13,865 nt of DNA from Leucobacter sp. (GTDB lineage: Bacteria; Actinomycetota; Actinomycetes; Actinomycetales; Microbacteriaceae), in the NCBI GenBank assembly GCA_017990305.1, contig JAGNOB010000010.1, positions 1 through 13,865 on the forward strand, written 5' to 3'. Position numbers and translations under genes: made by a program. Position 1 is the stretch's first letter; each line of letters begins with the position of its first letter. Positions 1 through 6,926 of this stretch are shown piece after piece. Under the pieces are notes generated by a model. The model was not told the origin of the DNA. It searched no databases and saw nothing but the letters and a program-made list of their open reading frames with translations.

Positions 1-151
1 TGTCCACATGAGTGGGGATAACTTGTGGATAGATTTACGCGAATGACGAATACATGCCGCTTGACCTGGGATTTTTAGTTTCCACAGATACAAAGTTATT
101 CAACCTTAAAGTACACGTTGAAGGTTGCTCGTGCCCCGGGCGTGTGGACAA
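1..151. promoter_or_regulatory. Cluster of DnaA-box-like 9-mers upstream of the presumed dnaB
   Basis: Several sequences resemble DnaA boxes (consensus TTATCCACA, with TTGTCCACA common in actinobacteria). TGTCCACA at 1-8 is cut by the window edge. TTATCCCCA (minus, 13-21) and CTATCCACA (minus, 24-32) each match 8 of 9. GTTTCCACA (plus, 78-86) matches 7 of 9. TTGTCCACA (minus, 143-151) is a perfect actinobacterial variant. The stretch is visibly more A+T-rich than its surroundings. In this gene order the next minus-strand gene to the left should be dnaB, so the boxes would lie in its upstream region. Binding by DnaA is an inference; the 9-mers are seen directly. Confidence 0.55.
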
Positions 152-364
152 GTCGCGGCGAACGGGACCGGAACTGACCCCGTTCGAGAGAGGGCTGTCG
201 AGCACGCTGTTTACCCACCGTTCAGGCGCCCAGGAGGCCCGCCTGTCGCGCACGGTGGGTGCGGAGGTGGGGGAGTTGCCGACCCACGAATTCGCCACGC
301 AGCGGGCCGCGCAGGAGCTCGCACTCGGCCCACCCGAGCAGTCCCGAGCACCGTGTACAACGCA
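152..364. other. Intergenic stretch without a convincing gene
   Basis: Between the DnaA-box-like cluster and the terminator hairpin I see no RNA gene, mobile element or convincing CDS. It is G+C-rich. One plus-strand frame is open from a GTG at 144 through the terminator to 431 and has a G/C-rich third position, but it has no ribosome binding site, its end runs through the hairpin into rplI, and it matches no family I know. The dnaB promoter is expected in bases 1-364 reading leftward; I could not pick a convincing -35/-10 pair. Confidence 0.5.
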
Positions 365-406
365 AACGAGGCGGGCAGATTCCAATAGGAATCTGCCCGC
401 CTCGTT
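365..406 (-). terminator. Long hairpin terminator of the rpsF-ssb-rpsR-rplI operon
   Basis: A perfect 19-bp inverted repeat (365-383 with 388-406) encloses the 4-base loop 384-387. It begins 21 bases past the rplI stop codon. On the minus-strand transcript it is followed by a short T-containing run (TTGCGTTG) rather than a clean U-tract, which is common for actinobacterial terminators. The hairpin is symmetrical and could also act on plus-strand transcripts, but no plus-strand gene ends here. Confidence 0.8.
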
Positions 407-427
407 ATACAGCGGTTACTGCGGAGC

Positions 428-877
428 TTAGCGCTGCGTGATGACCTGCAGCGTTACCTGAGCGTCGACACCCTCGTGGAGGTGGATCGTCGCCTGGTAC
501 TCACCGGTCGTCTTGATCGACGGCAGCGAGATCTTGCGCTTGTCGACCTCACCGAGGCCTGCCTCCGAGACGGCTGCAGCGACTGCTGCCGGCTTGATCG
601 AGCCGAAGAGGCGTCCGCCGACTCCAGCCTTCGAGTGGAGACGAATCTTGTTCGACTCGAGAGTCGACTTGAGTGCCTGTGCGTCCTCGACCGATGCGAG
701 TGCGCGAGCATCGCGTGCCTTCTGGAGCTGCGCAACCTGGGCCGCGCCACCGCGGGTCCAGTTCACTGCAAACCCCTTGGGAACGAGGAAGTTACGTGCA
801 TAGCCGTTCTTAACCTCGACTACGTCACCTGCGGAACCGAGGCCACGGACCTCGTGCGTGAGAATTACTTTCGCCAT
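428..877 (-). CDS. rplI: 50S ribosomal protein L9
   Basis: L9 is a component of the large ribosomal subunit that binds 23S rRNA near the L1 stalk and helps maintain reading frame. The product has 149 residues, the normal length. The N-terminal L9 signature is intact: the glycine-rich start followed by the [14 protein letters not shown] segment at about residues 24-37, then the long connecting helix and a C-terminal domain ending in a beta-rich stretch. The ATG at 877 is preceded by AAGGAGA, which overlaps the rpsR stop codon, so translation is probably coupled to rpsR 12 bases upstream. It is the last gene of the operon before the 365-406 hairpin. Assignment is secure. Confidence 0.98.
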   Translation of the reverse strand: MAKVILTHEVRGLGSAGDVVEVKNGYARNFLVPKGFAVNWTRGGAAQVAQLQKARDARALASVEDAQALKSTLESNKIRLHSKAGVGGRLFGSIKPAAVAAAVSEAGLGEVDKRKISLPSIKTTGEYQATIHLHEGVDAQVTLQVITQR

Positions 878-889
878 GATGGTCTCTCC

Positions 890-1150
890 TTAGCGGCCGG
901 AGCCGGCGTAGGGGAGGAGGGCCATCTCGCGGGCATTCTTCACTGCCTTCGCGATCAAACGCTGCTCCTGAACGGATACGCCGGTAATACGGCGGGCGCG
1001 GATCTTTCCACGCTCTGAAATAAACTTGCGAAGCGTCTGGACGTCCTTGTAATCAATGACGCCAACGGTCTGCTTCTTCGCGGGTGCTGCCGCCTTCGCG
1101 TTCTTTCCGCGAGCCGGCTTGCGGCTTGCACCGCTTGACTTGCCTGCCAT
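890..1150 (-). CDS. rpsR: 30S ribosomal protein S18 (cysteine-free form)
   Basis: S18 sits on the platform of the small subunit next to S6. The 86-residue product has the basic, disordered N-terminus and the conserved core [18 protein letters not shown] and [15 protein letters not shown], ending [14 protein letters not shown] chose ATG 1150; an in-frame ATG 11 codons upstream (1183) would add [11 protein letters not shown], which is not part of S18. The chosen start has an AAAAGAGA purine run ahead, and the bases GAGACCATC before the ATG are identical to those before rplI. The product has no cysteine, so it belongs to the zinc-independent 'C-minus' class. The ssb stop lies 53 bases upstream. 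Confidence 0.96.
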   Translation of the reverse strand: MAGKSSGASRKPARGKNAKAAAPAKKQTVGVIDYKDVQTLRKFISERGKIRARRITGVSVQEQRLIAKAVKNAREMALLPYAGSGR

Positions 1151-1203
1151 GATGGTCTCTTTTCGTGATGCGTCCCGGTGCAACCCGGAACAAAATTGCT
1201 GTC

Positions 1204-1752
1204 TTAGAAGGGCTGCTCGTCGTCGAAACCGCCACCGAAGTCGGAGGAGGTGTTCGGCGCTGCGGAACCGCCCTGCTGGCCCGAGTTGGTCCAGGGGTTG
1301 TCCTGCTGCTGTGGCTGTGCCCAGCCCGACTGGCCCTGGGGCTGTCCGCCACCAGCGCCGCCACCAAAGCCGCCAACCTGGCCGCGTGCCGCGCCGCGCG
1401 TCACCTGTGCGGTGGCGAAACGGAGCGACGGCCCAACCTCTTCGACCTCAAGGTCGAGAGAGGTGCGCTGCTGGCCCTGGTTATCGGTGTAGCTGCGCTG
1501 GGTCAGACGACCCTGCACAATAACTCGCATGCCCTTCGTGAGCGACGCCGCGATGTTATCGGCGTACTCACCGTAAGCGCGGCAGCCGAGCCACAGCGCT
1601 TCGCCGTCCGACCAGTCTCCGGACTGACGATCGCGCACGCGCGGGGTCGAGGCGATACGGAACGTCACCCACGACTTACCGGCCTGGCTCACGCGAGGCT
1701 CAGGGTCGGCAACAAGGTTACCGACGACAGTGATCAGCGGCTCGCCGGCCAT
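1204..1752 (-). CDS. ssb: Single-stranded DNA-binding protein
   Basis: SSB coats single-stranded DNA as a tetramer and recruits replication and repair enzymes. Residues 1-115 form the OB fold ([18 protein letters not shown] at the start; [16 protein letters not shown] in the middle; [14 protein letters not shown] at its end). A flexible Gly/Gln/Pro-rich linker follows (about 122-172). The acidic C-terminal tip DDEQPF, a variant of the usual DDDIPF, would bind partner proteins. The length of 182 residues is normal for actinobacteria. The start codon follows the rpsF stop after only three bases, which indicates translational coupling. The position between rpsF and rpsR is the standard arrangement. 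Confidence 0.97.
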   Translation of the reverse strand: MAGEPLITVVGNLVADPEPRVSQAGKSWVTFRIASTPRVRDRQSGDWSDGEALWLGCRAYGEYADNIAASLTKGMRVIVQGRLTQRSYTDNQGQQRTSLDLEVEEVGPSLRFATAQVTRGAARGQVGGFGGGAGGGQPQGQSGWAQPQQQDNPWTNSGQQGGSAAPNTSSDFGGGFDDEQPF

Positions 1753-1755
1753 GGG

Positions 1756-2118
1756 CTATGCGCTCGCCTTGGCGGCAGCGCGAGCTGCCTTGGCTGCGTC
1801 GCGCTTCGACTGTGCGGCGCGCTGAGCGATGAGCTCGTCTGCACGGAGCACCTTCGTGCGGATTACAGCCTCGGAAAGGCCCAGCTGGCGATCAAGCTCA
1901 GCGGTTGCCTCGGGAGTAGCGGTGAAGTTCACCACGACGTAGATCCCCTCGGTCTGCTTGTTGATCTCGTAGGCAAAACGACGCTTGCCCCAGATGTCGA
2001 TGTTCTCGATCTCGCCGTTCGCGTTGCGAATAACGGAGAGGAACTTCTCCATGCTGGGAGCCACGGTGCGCTCGTCGATACCGGGATCGAGGATCACCAT
2101 GAGTTCGTAAGGATGCAT
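1756..2118 (-). CDS. rpsF: 30S ribosomal protein S6
   Basis: S6 pairs with S18 on the small-subunit platform. The product has 120 residues: the ferredoxin-like S6 fold beginning [12 protein letters not shown], the conserved [11 protein letters not shown] segment and GIYVVVNF strand, then an Ala/Lys-rich tail (about 100-120) common in actinobacteria. ATG 2118 is chosen because a perfect AAGGAGGT sits 9 bases upstream; an in-frame upstream start at 2151 would place that Shine-Dalgarno inside the gene. It is the first gene of the operon rpsF-ssb-rpsR-rplI and is divergent from mshA. The leader is structured; see the separate entry. Confidence 0.97.
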   Translation of the reverse strand: MHPYELMVILDPGIDERTVAPSMEKFLSVIRNANGEIENIDIWGKRRFAYEINKQTEGIYVVVNFTATPEATAELDRQLGLSEAVIRTKVLRADELIAQRAAQSKRDAAKAARAAAKASA

Positions 2119-2171
2119 TACTGACCCACCTCCTTCGGACTTCACGGCCACAGGATTTCTGTGGCAGGAGG
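2119..2171 (-). promoter_or_regulatory. Structured rpsF leader; candidate S6:S18 autoregulatory site
   Basis: In the minus-strand transcript a 7-bp hairpin (GCCACAG / CTGTGGC, loop 5; plus coordinates 2147-2165) stands just before the rpsF ribosome binding site. The bases CCTCCT (2166-2171) before the hairpin can pair with the AGGAGG of the Shine-Dalgarno (2129-2134), so the RBS could be sequestered around the hairpin. CCGAA (2134-2138) runs directly into the Shine-Dalgarno. A CCG-containing bulge in an RBS-adjacent stem is a feature of the known S6:S18-binding leader that represses rpsF operons. The pairing is seen by eye; the regulatory role is inferred. Confidence 0.45.
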
Positions 2172-2249
2172 GTGTTTTTGCATCGTGCCTGAGCGATCAG
2201 CAGAGTGCTTTACGCACAGACAACCTCAGTAGCCTACCACCCTCAGCCC

Positions 2250-2262
2250 TAGAGTGGTGCCA
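2250..2262 (+). promoter_or_regulatory. Promoter of mshA, probably giving a leaderless mRNA
   Basis: TAGAGT at 2250-2255 is a good -10 hexamer, and six bases later is the A of the mshA start codon (2262). No Shine-Dalgarno sequence precedes the ATG. This is the usual layout of leaderless actinobacterial transcripts, whose first base is the start codon. I see no clear -35 hexamer. The rpsF operon promoter must lie in the same 143-base divergent gap, but I could not fix it. Confidence 0.5.
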
Positions 2263-3470
2263 TGCGGATCGCTTTAGTTTCGATGCACACCTCACCATCG
2301 GAGGTTCCCGGCTCCGGCGATGCCGGCGGAATGAACGTCGTCATTGCCGAGGCGGCGACCGCGCTTGCGGCTCGCAATCACGACGTGGTGGTGGTGACTC
2401 GTGCCTCGGTGAACGTGCCGGCTGGGGAGTATCCGTTGGGGGAGATGCACGGCCAGCACTCAGAGCGACGACCTCGGCTCATTGCTCTGGCTGCGGGACC
2501 ACCTGCCCTTGCGAAGGCTGAACTGCCCGGCGTCGTGGAGACCTTCGCCGAAGGCCTGCGCGGGCTCGGAGCTTTCGAAGCCGTTCACGCCCACTACTGG
2601 CTGAGCGGCCTCGCAGCTCTCCGTGCGTTTGGCGATCGTGGCCCCAAGCTCGCCATGACCTTTCACACCCTTGCGGCGCACAAGAACGCACTCCTCGCGC
2701 CTGGCGCCCGCCCCGAGCCCGAGGAACGCGTCTCCGCAGAACGCGAATTGACCTCGGCAAGCTTCGTAGTCGCGGGGAGCCGCAGCGAGCTCACGGCAGT
2801 CACCGACTTCTCAGGGACCCCTGGTCTGGGCAGCGCAGTCGTGCATCCCGGAGTGGATACGTCGCTGTTTCGCCCCGCGCCTCAGCGGCCAGATTGCGCA
2901 GAGCCGTTGCGCATCACGGTGCTGGGTCGCGTGCAGCCATTGAAGGGACAGGACCTTGCGATCCGCGCCGCTGGAGCGCTCGCAATCTCTGATCCAGGGC
3001 TATTTGCGCGCACTGAGTGGGTCATCGCGGGAGAGCCGACCCCCGATGCGACCGCCTACGCAGCGAGCCTGCGCACGCTTGCCCACGAGCTCGGTGTGAC
3101 CGACCGGGTACGGTTCCTCCCAGCCCAATCACGCACGAAAGCCGCGGCGCTTCTCGCTTCGAGCGCGGTCGTGCTCGTGCCCTCACACTCTGAGACCTTC
3201 GGGCTCACCGCACTTGAGGCTGCATCGTGCGGTGTTCCCGTGATTGCGGCAGGGCACACCGGTTTGCTGGAGGCAGTGCCCGCGGGCGCCGGCGCGATTC
3301 ATGTGGCTGGCCGGGATCCGAACGCCTGGTCGAGCTGGATCGCGGATCTCCTCCGCGATCCAGCTCGACGCGCCTCGCTTGGCGCCGCCGGGAGACACCA
3401 TGCGCACGCGCACGACTGGCGTGCGCACGCGGCGTCACTGGAGAGCGTCTACGTGCGCCTCGCAACGTAG
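2262..3470 (+). CDS. mshA: D-inositol-3-phosphate glycosyltransferase (first step of mycothiol synthesis)
   Basis: MshA transfers GlcNAc from UDP-GlcNAc to 1D-myo-inositol 3-phosphate in the cytoplasm, the first committed step to mycothiol. The 402-residue GT4 (GT-B fold) protein has the acceptor-side loop GDAGGMNV (19-26), VHAHYWLSG (108-116), HPGVDTSLFRP (195-205), the nucleotide-sugar motif LGRVQPLKGQD (221-231), and the EX7E motif E311-E319 in SHSETFGLTALEA followed by SCGVPVIAA. These fit MshA more closely than generic GT4 enzymes. The neighbouring ino1 makes its acceptor and mshB acts two steps later, which strengthens the call. It converges on ino1 with only 17 bases between stop codons. 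Codons 357-369 form a perfect palindrome (separate entry). Another GT4 specificity remains possible. Confidence 0.86.
   Translation: MRIALVSMHTSPSEVPGSGDAGGMNVVIAEAATALAARNHDVVVVTRASVNVPAGEYPLGEMHGQHSERRPRLIALAAGPPALAKAELPGVVETFAEGLRGLGAFEAVHAHYWLSGLAALRAFGDRGPKLAMTFHTLAAHKNALLAPGARPEPEERVSAERELTSASFVVAGSRSELTAVTDFSGTPGLGSAVVHPGVDTSLFRPAPQRPDCAEPLRITVLGRVQPLKGQDLAIRAAGALAISDPGLFARTEWVIAGEPTPDATAYAASLRTLAHELGVTDRVRFLPAQSRTKAAALLASSAVVLVPSHSETFGLTALEAASCGVPVIAAGHTGLLEAVPAGAGAIHVAGRDPNAWSSWIADLLRDPARRASLGAAGRHHAHAHDWRAHAASLESVYVRLAT
3330..3368. repeat. Perfect 17-bp palindrome inside mshA
   Basis: Bases 3330-3346 are the exact reverse complement of 3352-3368, with the 5-base loop TCTCC. The 39 bases coincide with 13 codons of mshA (S357 to R369), in the conserved helix just before the C-terminus. 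The stem is G+C-rich and would fold stably in RNA of either strand. It lies about 100 bases before the mshA stop and about 120 bases past the ino1 stop, so for the ino1 transcript it is an antisense downstream hairpin. No U-tract follows on either strand. Confidence 0.85.
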
Positions 3471-3487
3471 CCCGCTCAACGCTCCGG

Positions 3488-4555
3488 CTACTCGCCAGCG
3501 ATGAATGCCTCGAGCTCCGCGCGTGCTTCGTCGTCAGGCTTCTGTACCGGCGGCGACTTCATGAAGTACGCAGAAGCTGCCTCGACCGGGCCACCGTGCC
3601 CGCGATCGAGCGCAACCTTGGCGGTGCGGATCGCGTCGATCATGGTGCCGGCCGAGTTGGGTGAATCCCACACCTCAAGCTTGTACTCGAGCATCATCGG
3701 AACATCACCAAAGCCGCGGCCCTCAAGTCGAACAAAGGCAAATTTGCGGTCTTCGAGCCACGGCACGTGGTCGCTCGGCCCGACGTGCACGTCCTCGGCC
3801 GGCAGGTCTGCGACGATGTTCGACGTGACAGCCTGGGTCTTCGAGATCTTCTTGGAGTGCAGCCGGCTGCGCTCGAGCATGTTCTTGAAGTCCATGTTGC
3901 CGCCGACGTTCAACTGGTACGTGTGGTCGAGTGCGATGCCGCGGCTTTCAAGCAGTCGGGCAAGCACGCGGTGCGTGATCGTCGCGCCGACCTGGCTCTT
4001 GATGTCGTCGCCGACAATCGGCAGACCCGCCTCGGTGAACTTTGCAGCCCACTCCGGATCGCTCGCAATGAACACGGGGATAGCGTTCACGAAGGCGACA
4101 CCAGCGTCAAGCGCGGCCTGCGCGTAGAACTTCACTGCCTCCTCGCTGCCGACAGGGAGGTAGCAGGCGAGCACTTCAGCGCCCGAATCGCGCAGTGCCT
4201 GCGCAACGTCGACGGGAGTTACCGGTGACTCCACGACCGCGTCGCGGTAGTACTCGCCGAGACCGTCGTAGGTTGGAGCGCGAAGCACTTCGAGGCCGAT
4301 GTGCGGAACCTCGGAGAATTTGATCGTGTTGTTCTGGCCGGCCCAGATCGCTTCCGACAGGTCCTTCCCGACCTTTTCAACATCGACGTCGAACGCGGCA
4401 ACAAACTCGAGATCCGAGACGTGGTGGCCGCCGAGCCGCACGTGCATGAGACCGGGAACCTCCGCGTCATCTGCTGCGTCACGGTAATACTCGACACCCT
4501 GCACGAGCGAGCTCACGCAGTTTCCAATTCCCGCGAGGGCGACCTTCACACTCAT
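3488..4555 (-). CDS. ino1: myo-inositol-3-phosphate synthase
   Basis: This NAD-dependent isomerase converts glucose 6-phosphate to 1D-myo-inositol 3-phosphate, the acceptor used by MshA and a precursor of phosphatidylinositol lipids. The 355-residue product has the actinobacterial short form: NAD-binding start [12 protein letters not shown] (6-17), [15 protein letters not shown] (131-145), the catalytic-domain [12 protein letters not shown] (215-226) with KSQVGAT upstream, and [18 protein letters not shown] (319-336). I chose ATG 4555 because [11 protein letters not shown] matches the family start; the in-frame ATG 13 codons upstream lacks support. It is downstream of mshB on the same strand (83-base gap with its own candidate promoter) and converges on mshA. 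Confidence 0.95.
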   Translation of the reverse strand: MSVKVALAGIGNCVSSLVQGVEYYRDAADDAEVPGLMHVRLGGHHVSDLEFVAAFDVDVEKVGKDLSEAIWAGQNNTIKFSEVPHIGLEVLRAPTYDGLGEYYRDAVVESPVTPVDVAQALRDSGAEVLACYLPVGSEEAVKFYAQAALDAGVAFVNAIPVFIASDPEWAAKFTEAGLPIVGDDIKSQVGATITHRVLARLLESRGIALDHTYQLNVGGNMDFKNMLERSRLHSKKISKTQAVTSNIVADLPAEDVHVGPSDHVPWLEDRKFAFVRLEGRGFGDVPMMLEYKLEVWDSPNSAGTMIDAIRTAKVALDRGHGGPVEAASAYFMKSPPVQKPDDEARAELEAFIAGE

Positions 4556-4588
4556 CGATACCCCAATTTCTTTCTGTGCGGGCAACAA

Positions 4589-4629
4589 GCCCAACTGTCT
4601 ACCTTAATCGCCGTTGGGCGACTTGAACA
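4589..4629 (-). promoter_or_regulatory. Candidate ino1 promoter with flanking inverted repeat
   Basis: On the minus strand TGTTCA (4624-4629) and TAAGGT (4601-4606) are spaced by 17 bases and could be -35 and -10. GCCCAAC (4589-4595) and GTTGGGC (4613-4619) form a 7-bp inverted repeat straddling the -10 element, as a repressor operator might. GGGC (4580-4583) can alternatively pair with GCCC (4589-4592) as a small leader hairpin. It would give ino1 expression independent of the upstream cca-mshB transcript. No factor can be named from sequence alone. Confidence 0.35.
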
Positions 4630-4638
4630 TTTTGGCGG

Positions 4639-5421
4639 CTATGGCGCGGGCGTGAACCTGAACGCTTCGACAGCTCCAATAGCCTGTCGCTGTCCGCCGA
4701 CGTGCACGATCTCGTCGCCGTCGACAGTGAGTTGCGTTGCGTACGCGCGGAGCGCGACAACCTTTCGGTCGAGCCACGGCGTCACGTCGTGCGTTTCAAG
4801 CACTGCGGGGGAGTCCTCCGCCGCCTGCTCAGCTGGTTCGTCGCTGACGATTTGCCAGAATGGGAGTTCCAGGGCCAGGGCCACCGCGCGTGCAATGCGA
4901 TGCGCGTGCACGTGATCCGGGTGCCCGTAGCCTCCACCGTCGTCGTAGCTCACGATCGCGCCGGCGGCAGCGTCGTGCGCCGCAGCAAGCAGGTCGTTGA
5001 GCGACTCGACTGCGGGAACGATGGTCAGCGCGTCTGCGGTTGCGTCCGTGCCGGGACCGGCAAGGCCGTCGGCTTGCCATGCCATACCCGAGTCTTCGTA
5101 AATCGTCGGCGGGAGTCCCTCGGCTCTCGCTGGCGGCACCCCGAGGAAGGCGTGGCGTTCGACGCCGAGCATTGCAAGTGCTGCGGAAAGCTCGGCCTGG
5201 CGGTGAGGCGCAAGCCCGTCCGTCCCAGCCAGGTGCGCGAGGGGACCGTCAACGACCTCGCCGCGCTCACCACGGGTGAGCGTCACGACGAGGGGTTCAA
5301 GCCCCGCCTCGGCGAGTGCTGCGAGCGTCCCGCCGGTCGTGATCGTCTCGTCATCAGGGTGCGCGTGTACGAACATCACGCGCTTCGCGCCCGAGAACCA
5401 CGCCGAGATTTCTGTGTTCAC
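4639..5421 (-). CDS. mshB: N-acetyl-1-D-myo-inositol-2-amino-2-deoxy-alpha-D-glucopyranoside deacetylase (mycothiol synthesis)
   Basis: MshB removes the acetyl group from GlcNAc-Ins, giving GlcN-Ins for cysteine ligation by MshC. The 260-residue PIG-L/LmbE-family protein has the zinc motif AHPDDE (20-25; H21 and D24 as ligands, D23 as the general base by analogy with the Mycobacterium enzyme), TLTRGERGEV (47-56), the MshB-like YEDSGMAW (108-115), and GHPDHVHAH (166-174), where H170 is the third zinc ligand. It is slightly shorter than many homologues. The start is GTG 5421, 7 bases after the cca stop, with a weak AAAGG ahead; coupling with cca is likely. A related role as mycothiol S-conjugate amidase (Mca) is possible, but the context favours MshB. 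Confidence 0.85.
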   Translation of the reverse strand: MNTEISAWFSGAKRVMFVHAHPDDETITTGGTLAALAEAGLEPLVVTLTRGERGEVVDGPLAHLAGTDGLAPHRQAELSAALAMLGVERHAFLGVPPARAEGLPPTIYEDSGMAWQADGLAGPGTDATADALTIVPAVESLNDLLAAAHDAAAGAIVSYDDGGGYGHPDHVHAHRIARAVALALELPFWQIVSDEPAEQAAEDSPAVLETHDVTPWLDRKVVALRAYATQLTVDGDEIVHVGGQRQAIGAVEAFRFTPAP

Positions 5422-5428
5422 ACTAGCC

Positions 5429-6910
5429 CTAACCTTTCAATTCCTCAGTCTGTTCCCGATACCACTCGAACAGTCGCTCCGCCGCCGCGGCCTCACCGAT
5501 GATCCCCTCGTCGAGACGCACCTCGAGCAGGTGCGCATACGCACGCCCGACGAGAGGGCCGGGCGGAATCTCCAACAACCGCATAATCGCGGCTCCGTCG
5601 AGTTCAGGGCGCACCGCCGCAAGCTCTTCCTGCTCGGCGAGCTCACCGATCCGCCGCTCAATGTCGTCGTACGCGTGCTCAAGCCGTTCGGCCTTCCGGC
5701 GATTGCGTGTGGTCACGTCCGCGCGGGTGAGGATGTGCAGCTGCTCAAGCTCACCGCCGGCGTCGCGAACGTACCGACGCACCGCCGAATCCGTCCATTG
5801 CTGGTCGCTGTAGCCAAAAAACCTCAGGTGCAGCTCCACGAGTCGTGCGACCCGCTTCACGGTCGTGTTGTCGAACCGGAGTTCACGGAGCCGCTTCTTC
5901 GTGAGTTTCGCCCCGACGATGTCGTGGTGGTGGAAGGTCACTCCACCACCTTCGAAGCGCCGCGTCGCGGGCTTGCCAATGTCGTGGAGAAGCGCCGCGA
6001 GCCGCAGCACCAGGTCAGGTTCGTACGGCTCACCTGAGGCCTCGTCGTGCCTCGCGTGTTCGAGCTCAATGGCTTGCCGGAGCACGGTGAGGCTGTGCTC
6101 GTATACATCCTTATGGCGTCCGTGGTCATCCTGCGTGGTGAGGAGCGCAACGAGTTCGGGCAAGAACCGCTCAGCAAGCCCGGTGTCGACGAGCAAACGG
6201 AGCCCTGGAACAGGGTCACTGGTCAACAGCAGCTTCGTGAGCTCATCGCGCACCCGTTCCGCGGAAATAATGTCGAGTCGGTCGGCAAACTGCACCATCG
6301 CCGCTTCGGTCTCGGGCGCCACGTCGAATCCGAGTTGGGAGACGAATCGCGCTGCGCGCAGCATCCGGAGTGGATCGTCCGTGAACGACACCTCGGGCGA
6401 GGCAGGCGTGACGATGCGCTGCGCTAGCAAATCTTCGACGCCGTTGGACACATCGACAAGTTTGAGCTCGGGCAGCATGAGGGCAAGCGCGTTCATGGTG
6501 AAGTCGCGCCGCACGAGATCCCCCTCGATGGTGTCCCCAAAGCTCACCTCGGGCTTGCGAGAGTCGTCGCGGTAGGTGTCTGCGCGGTACGTGGTGATTT
6601 CGACCTGCTCACCGTGCACCTGCGCGGCAATAGTGCCAAAATCGCGGCCAACGTCCCAAATGCTCTTCGTGAGCGTCTCAAGCACCGCGCGGGTTTCATC
6701 TGGCCGTGCCGAGGTCGTGAAGTCCAGGTCAGTCACTGGGCGGCCGAGCATCGCGTCACGCACCGGCCCACCGACGAGCGCGAACTCGTATCCGGCGTCA
6801 GCAAACGCCTGCGCAAGGGTCGCCACTGGGCGGGACTCGGCGATCTGCCGGAGCGCGGTCATAGATTCTGCAAGAGAAAGCACCCACTCAGGGTACCGGG
6901 GCTGAGACAT
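5429..6910 (-). CDS. cca: CCA tRNA nucleotidyltransferase
   Basis: This enzyme adds or repairs the 3'-CCA end of tRNAs with CTP and ATP and no template. The 493-residue product has the class II nucleotidyltransferase head: LVGGPVRD (45-52), the metal-binding DLD (61-63), RRDFTMNALA (134-143) and the DDPLRMLRAARF helix (178-189). It then has an HD domain (HDIGKPATR, 309-317) with HHHD at 327-330, and a helical C-terminus. This fusion is the usual actinobacterial form, sometimes annotated pcnA. ATG 6910 gives the fullest frame and may be leaderless; ATG 6862 (residue 17) is an alternative start. It heads a likely cca-mshB unit and is divergent from the DUF6049 gene by 16 bases. Confidence 0.95.
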   Translation of the reverse strand: MSQPRYPEWVLSLAESMTALRQIAESRPVATLAQAFADAGYEFALVGGPVRDAMLGRPVTDLDFTTSARPDETRAVLETLTKSIWDVGRDFGTIAAQVHGEQVEITTYRADTYRDDSRKPEVSFGDTIEGDLVRRDFTMNALALMLPELKLVDVSNGVEDLLAQRIVTPASPEVSFTDDPLRMLRAARFVSQLGFDVAPETEAAMVQFADRLDIISAERVRDELTKLLLTSDPVPGLRLLVDTGLAERFLPELVALLTTQDDHGRHKDVYEHSLTVLRQAIELEHARHDEASGEPYEPDLVLRLAALLHDIGKPATRRFEGGGVTFHHHDIVGAKLTKKRLRELRFDNTTVKRVARLVELHLRFFGYSDQQWTDSAVRRYVRDAGGELEQLHILTRADVTTRNRRKAERLEHAYDDIERRIGELAEQEELAAVRPELDGAAIMRLLEIPPGPLVGRAYAHLLEVRLDEGIIGEAAAAERLFEWYREQTEELKG

Positions 6911-6926
6911 CTCTACACTTACTCAC
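6911..6926. promoter_or_regulatory. 16-base divergent start region of cca and the DUF6049 gene
   Basis: Only 16 bases separate the two divergent start codons. On the plus strand TACACT (6914-6919) ends 7 bases before the DUF6049 ATG. On the minus strand a weaker GTAAGT (plus coordinates 6917-6922), preceded by TGA as in an extended -10, ends 6 bases before the cca ATG. The two hexamers overlap, neither gene has a Shine-Dalgarno sequence, and both messages are probably leaderless if these starts are right. Confidence 0.4.

Noticed and set aside
99..122. TTCAAC/GTTGAA inverted repeat as a LexA (SOS) box.
   Set aside because: The actinobacterial SOS box has 4 bases between its TCGAAC/GTTCGA arms; here the spacing is 12 and the arms differ.
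1148..1183. Alternative longer start for rpsR ([11 protein letters not shown] extension).
   Set aside because: The extension is not part of S18, and the downstream ATG 1150 shares the leader bases GAGACCATC with rplI.
1165..2124. Long plus-strand open frame opposite ssb and rpsF.
   Set aside because: It is the mirror of two certain genes with high third-position G+C and has no recognisable domain or RBS.
5419..5444. GGAAT-N18-GTG on the minus strand before mshB, resembling a SigR promoter.
   Set aside because: The second element is GTG rather than GTT and is the mshB start codon itself, so transcription would begin inside the gene. The spacer is the coupled end of cca.
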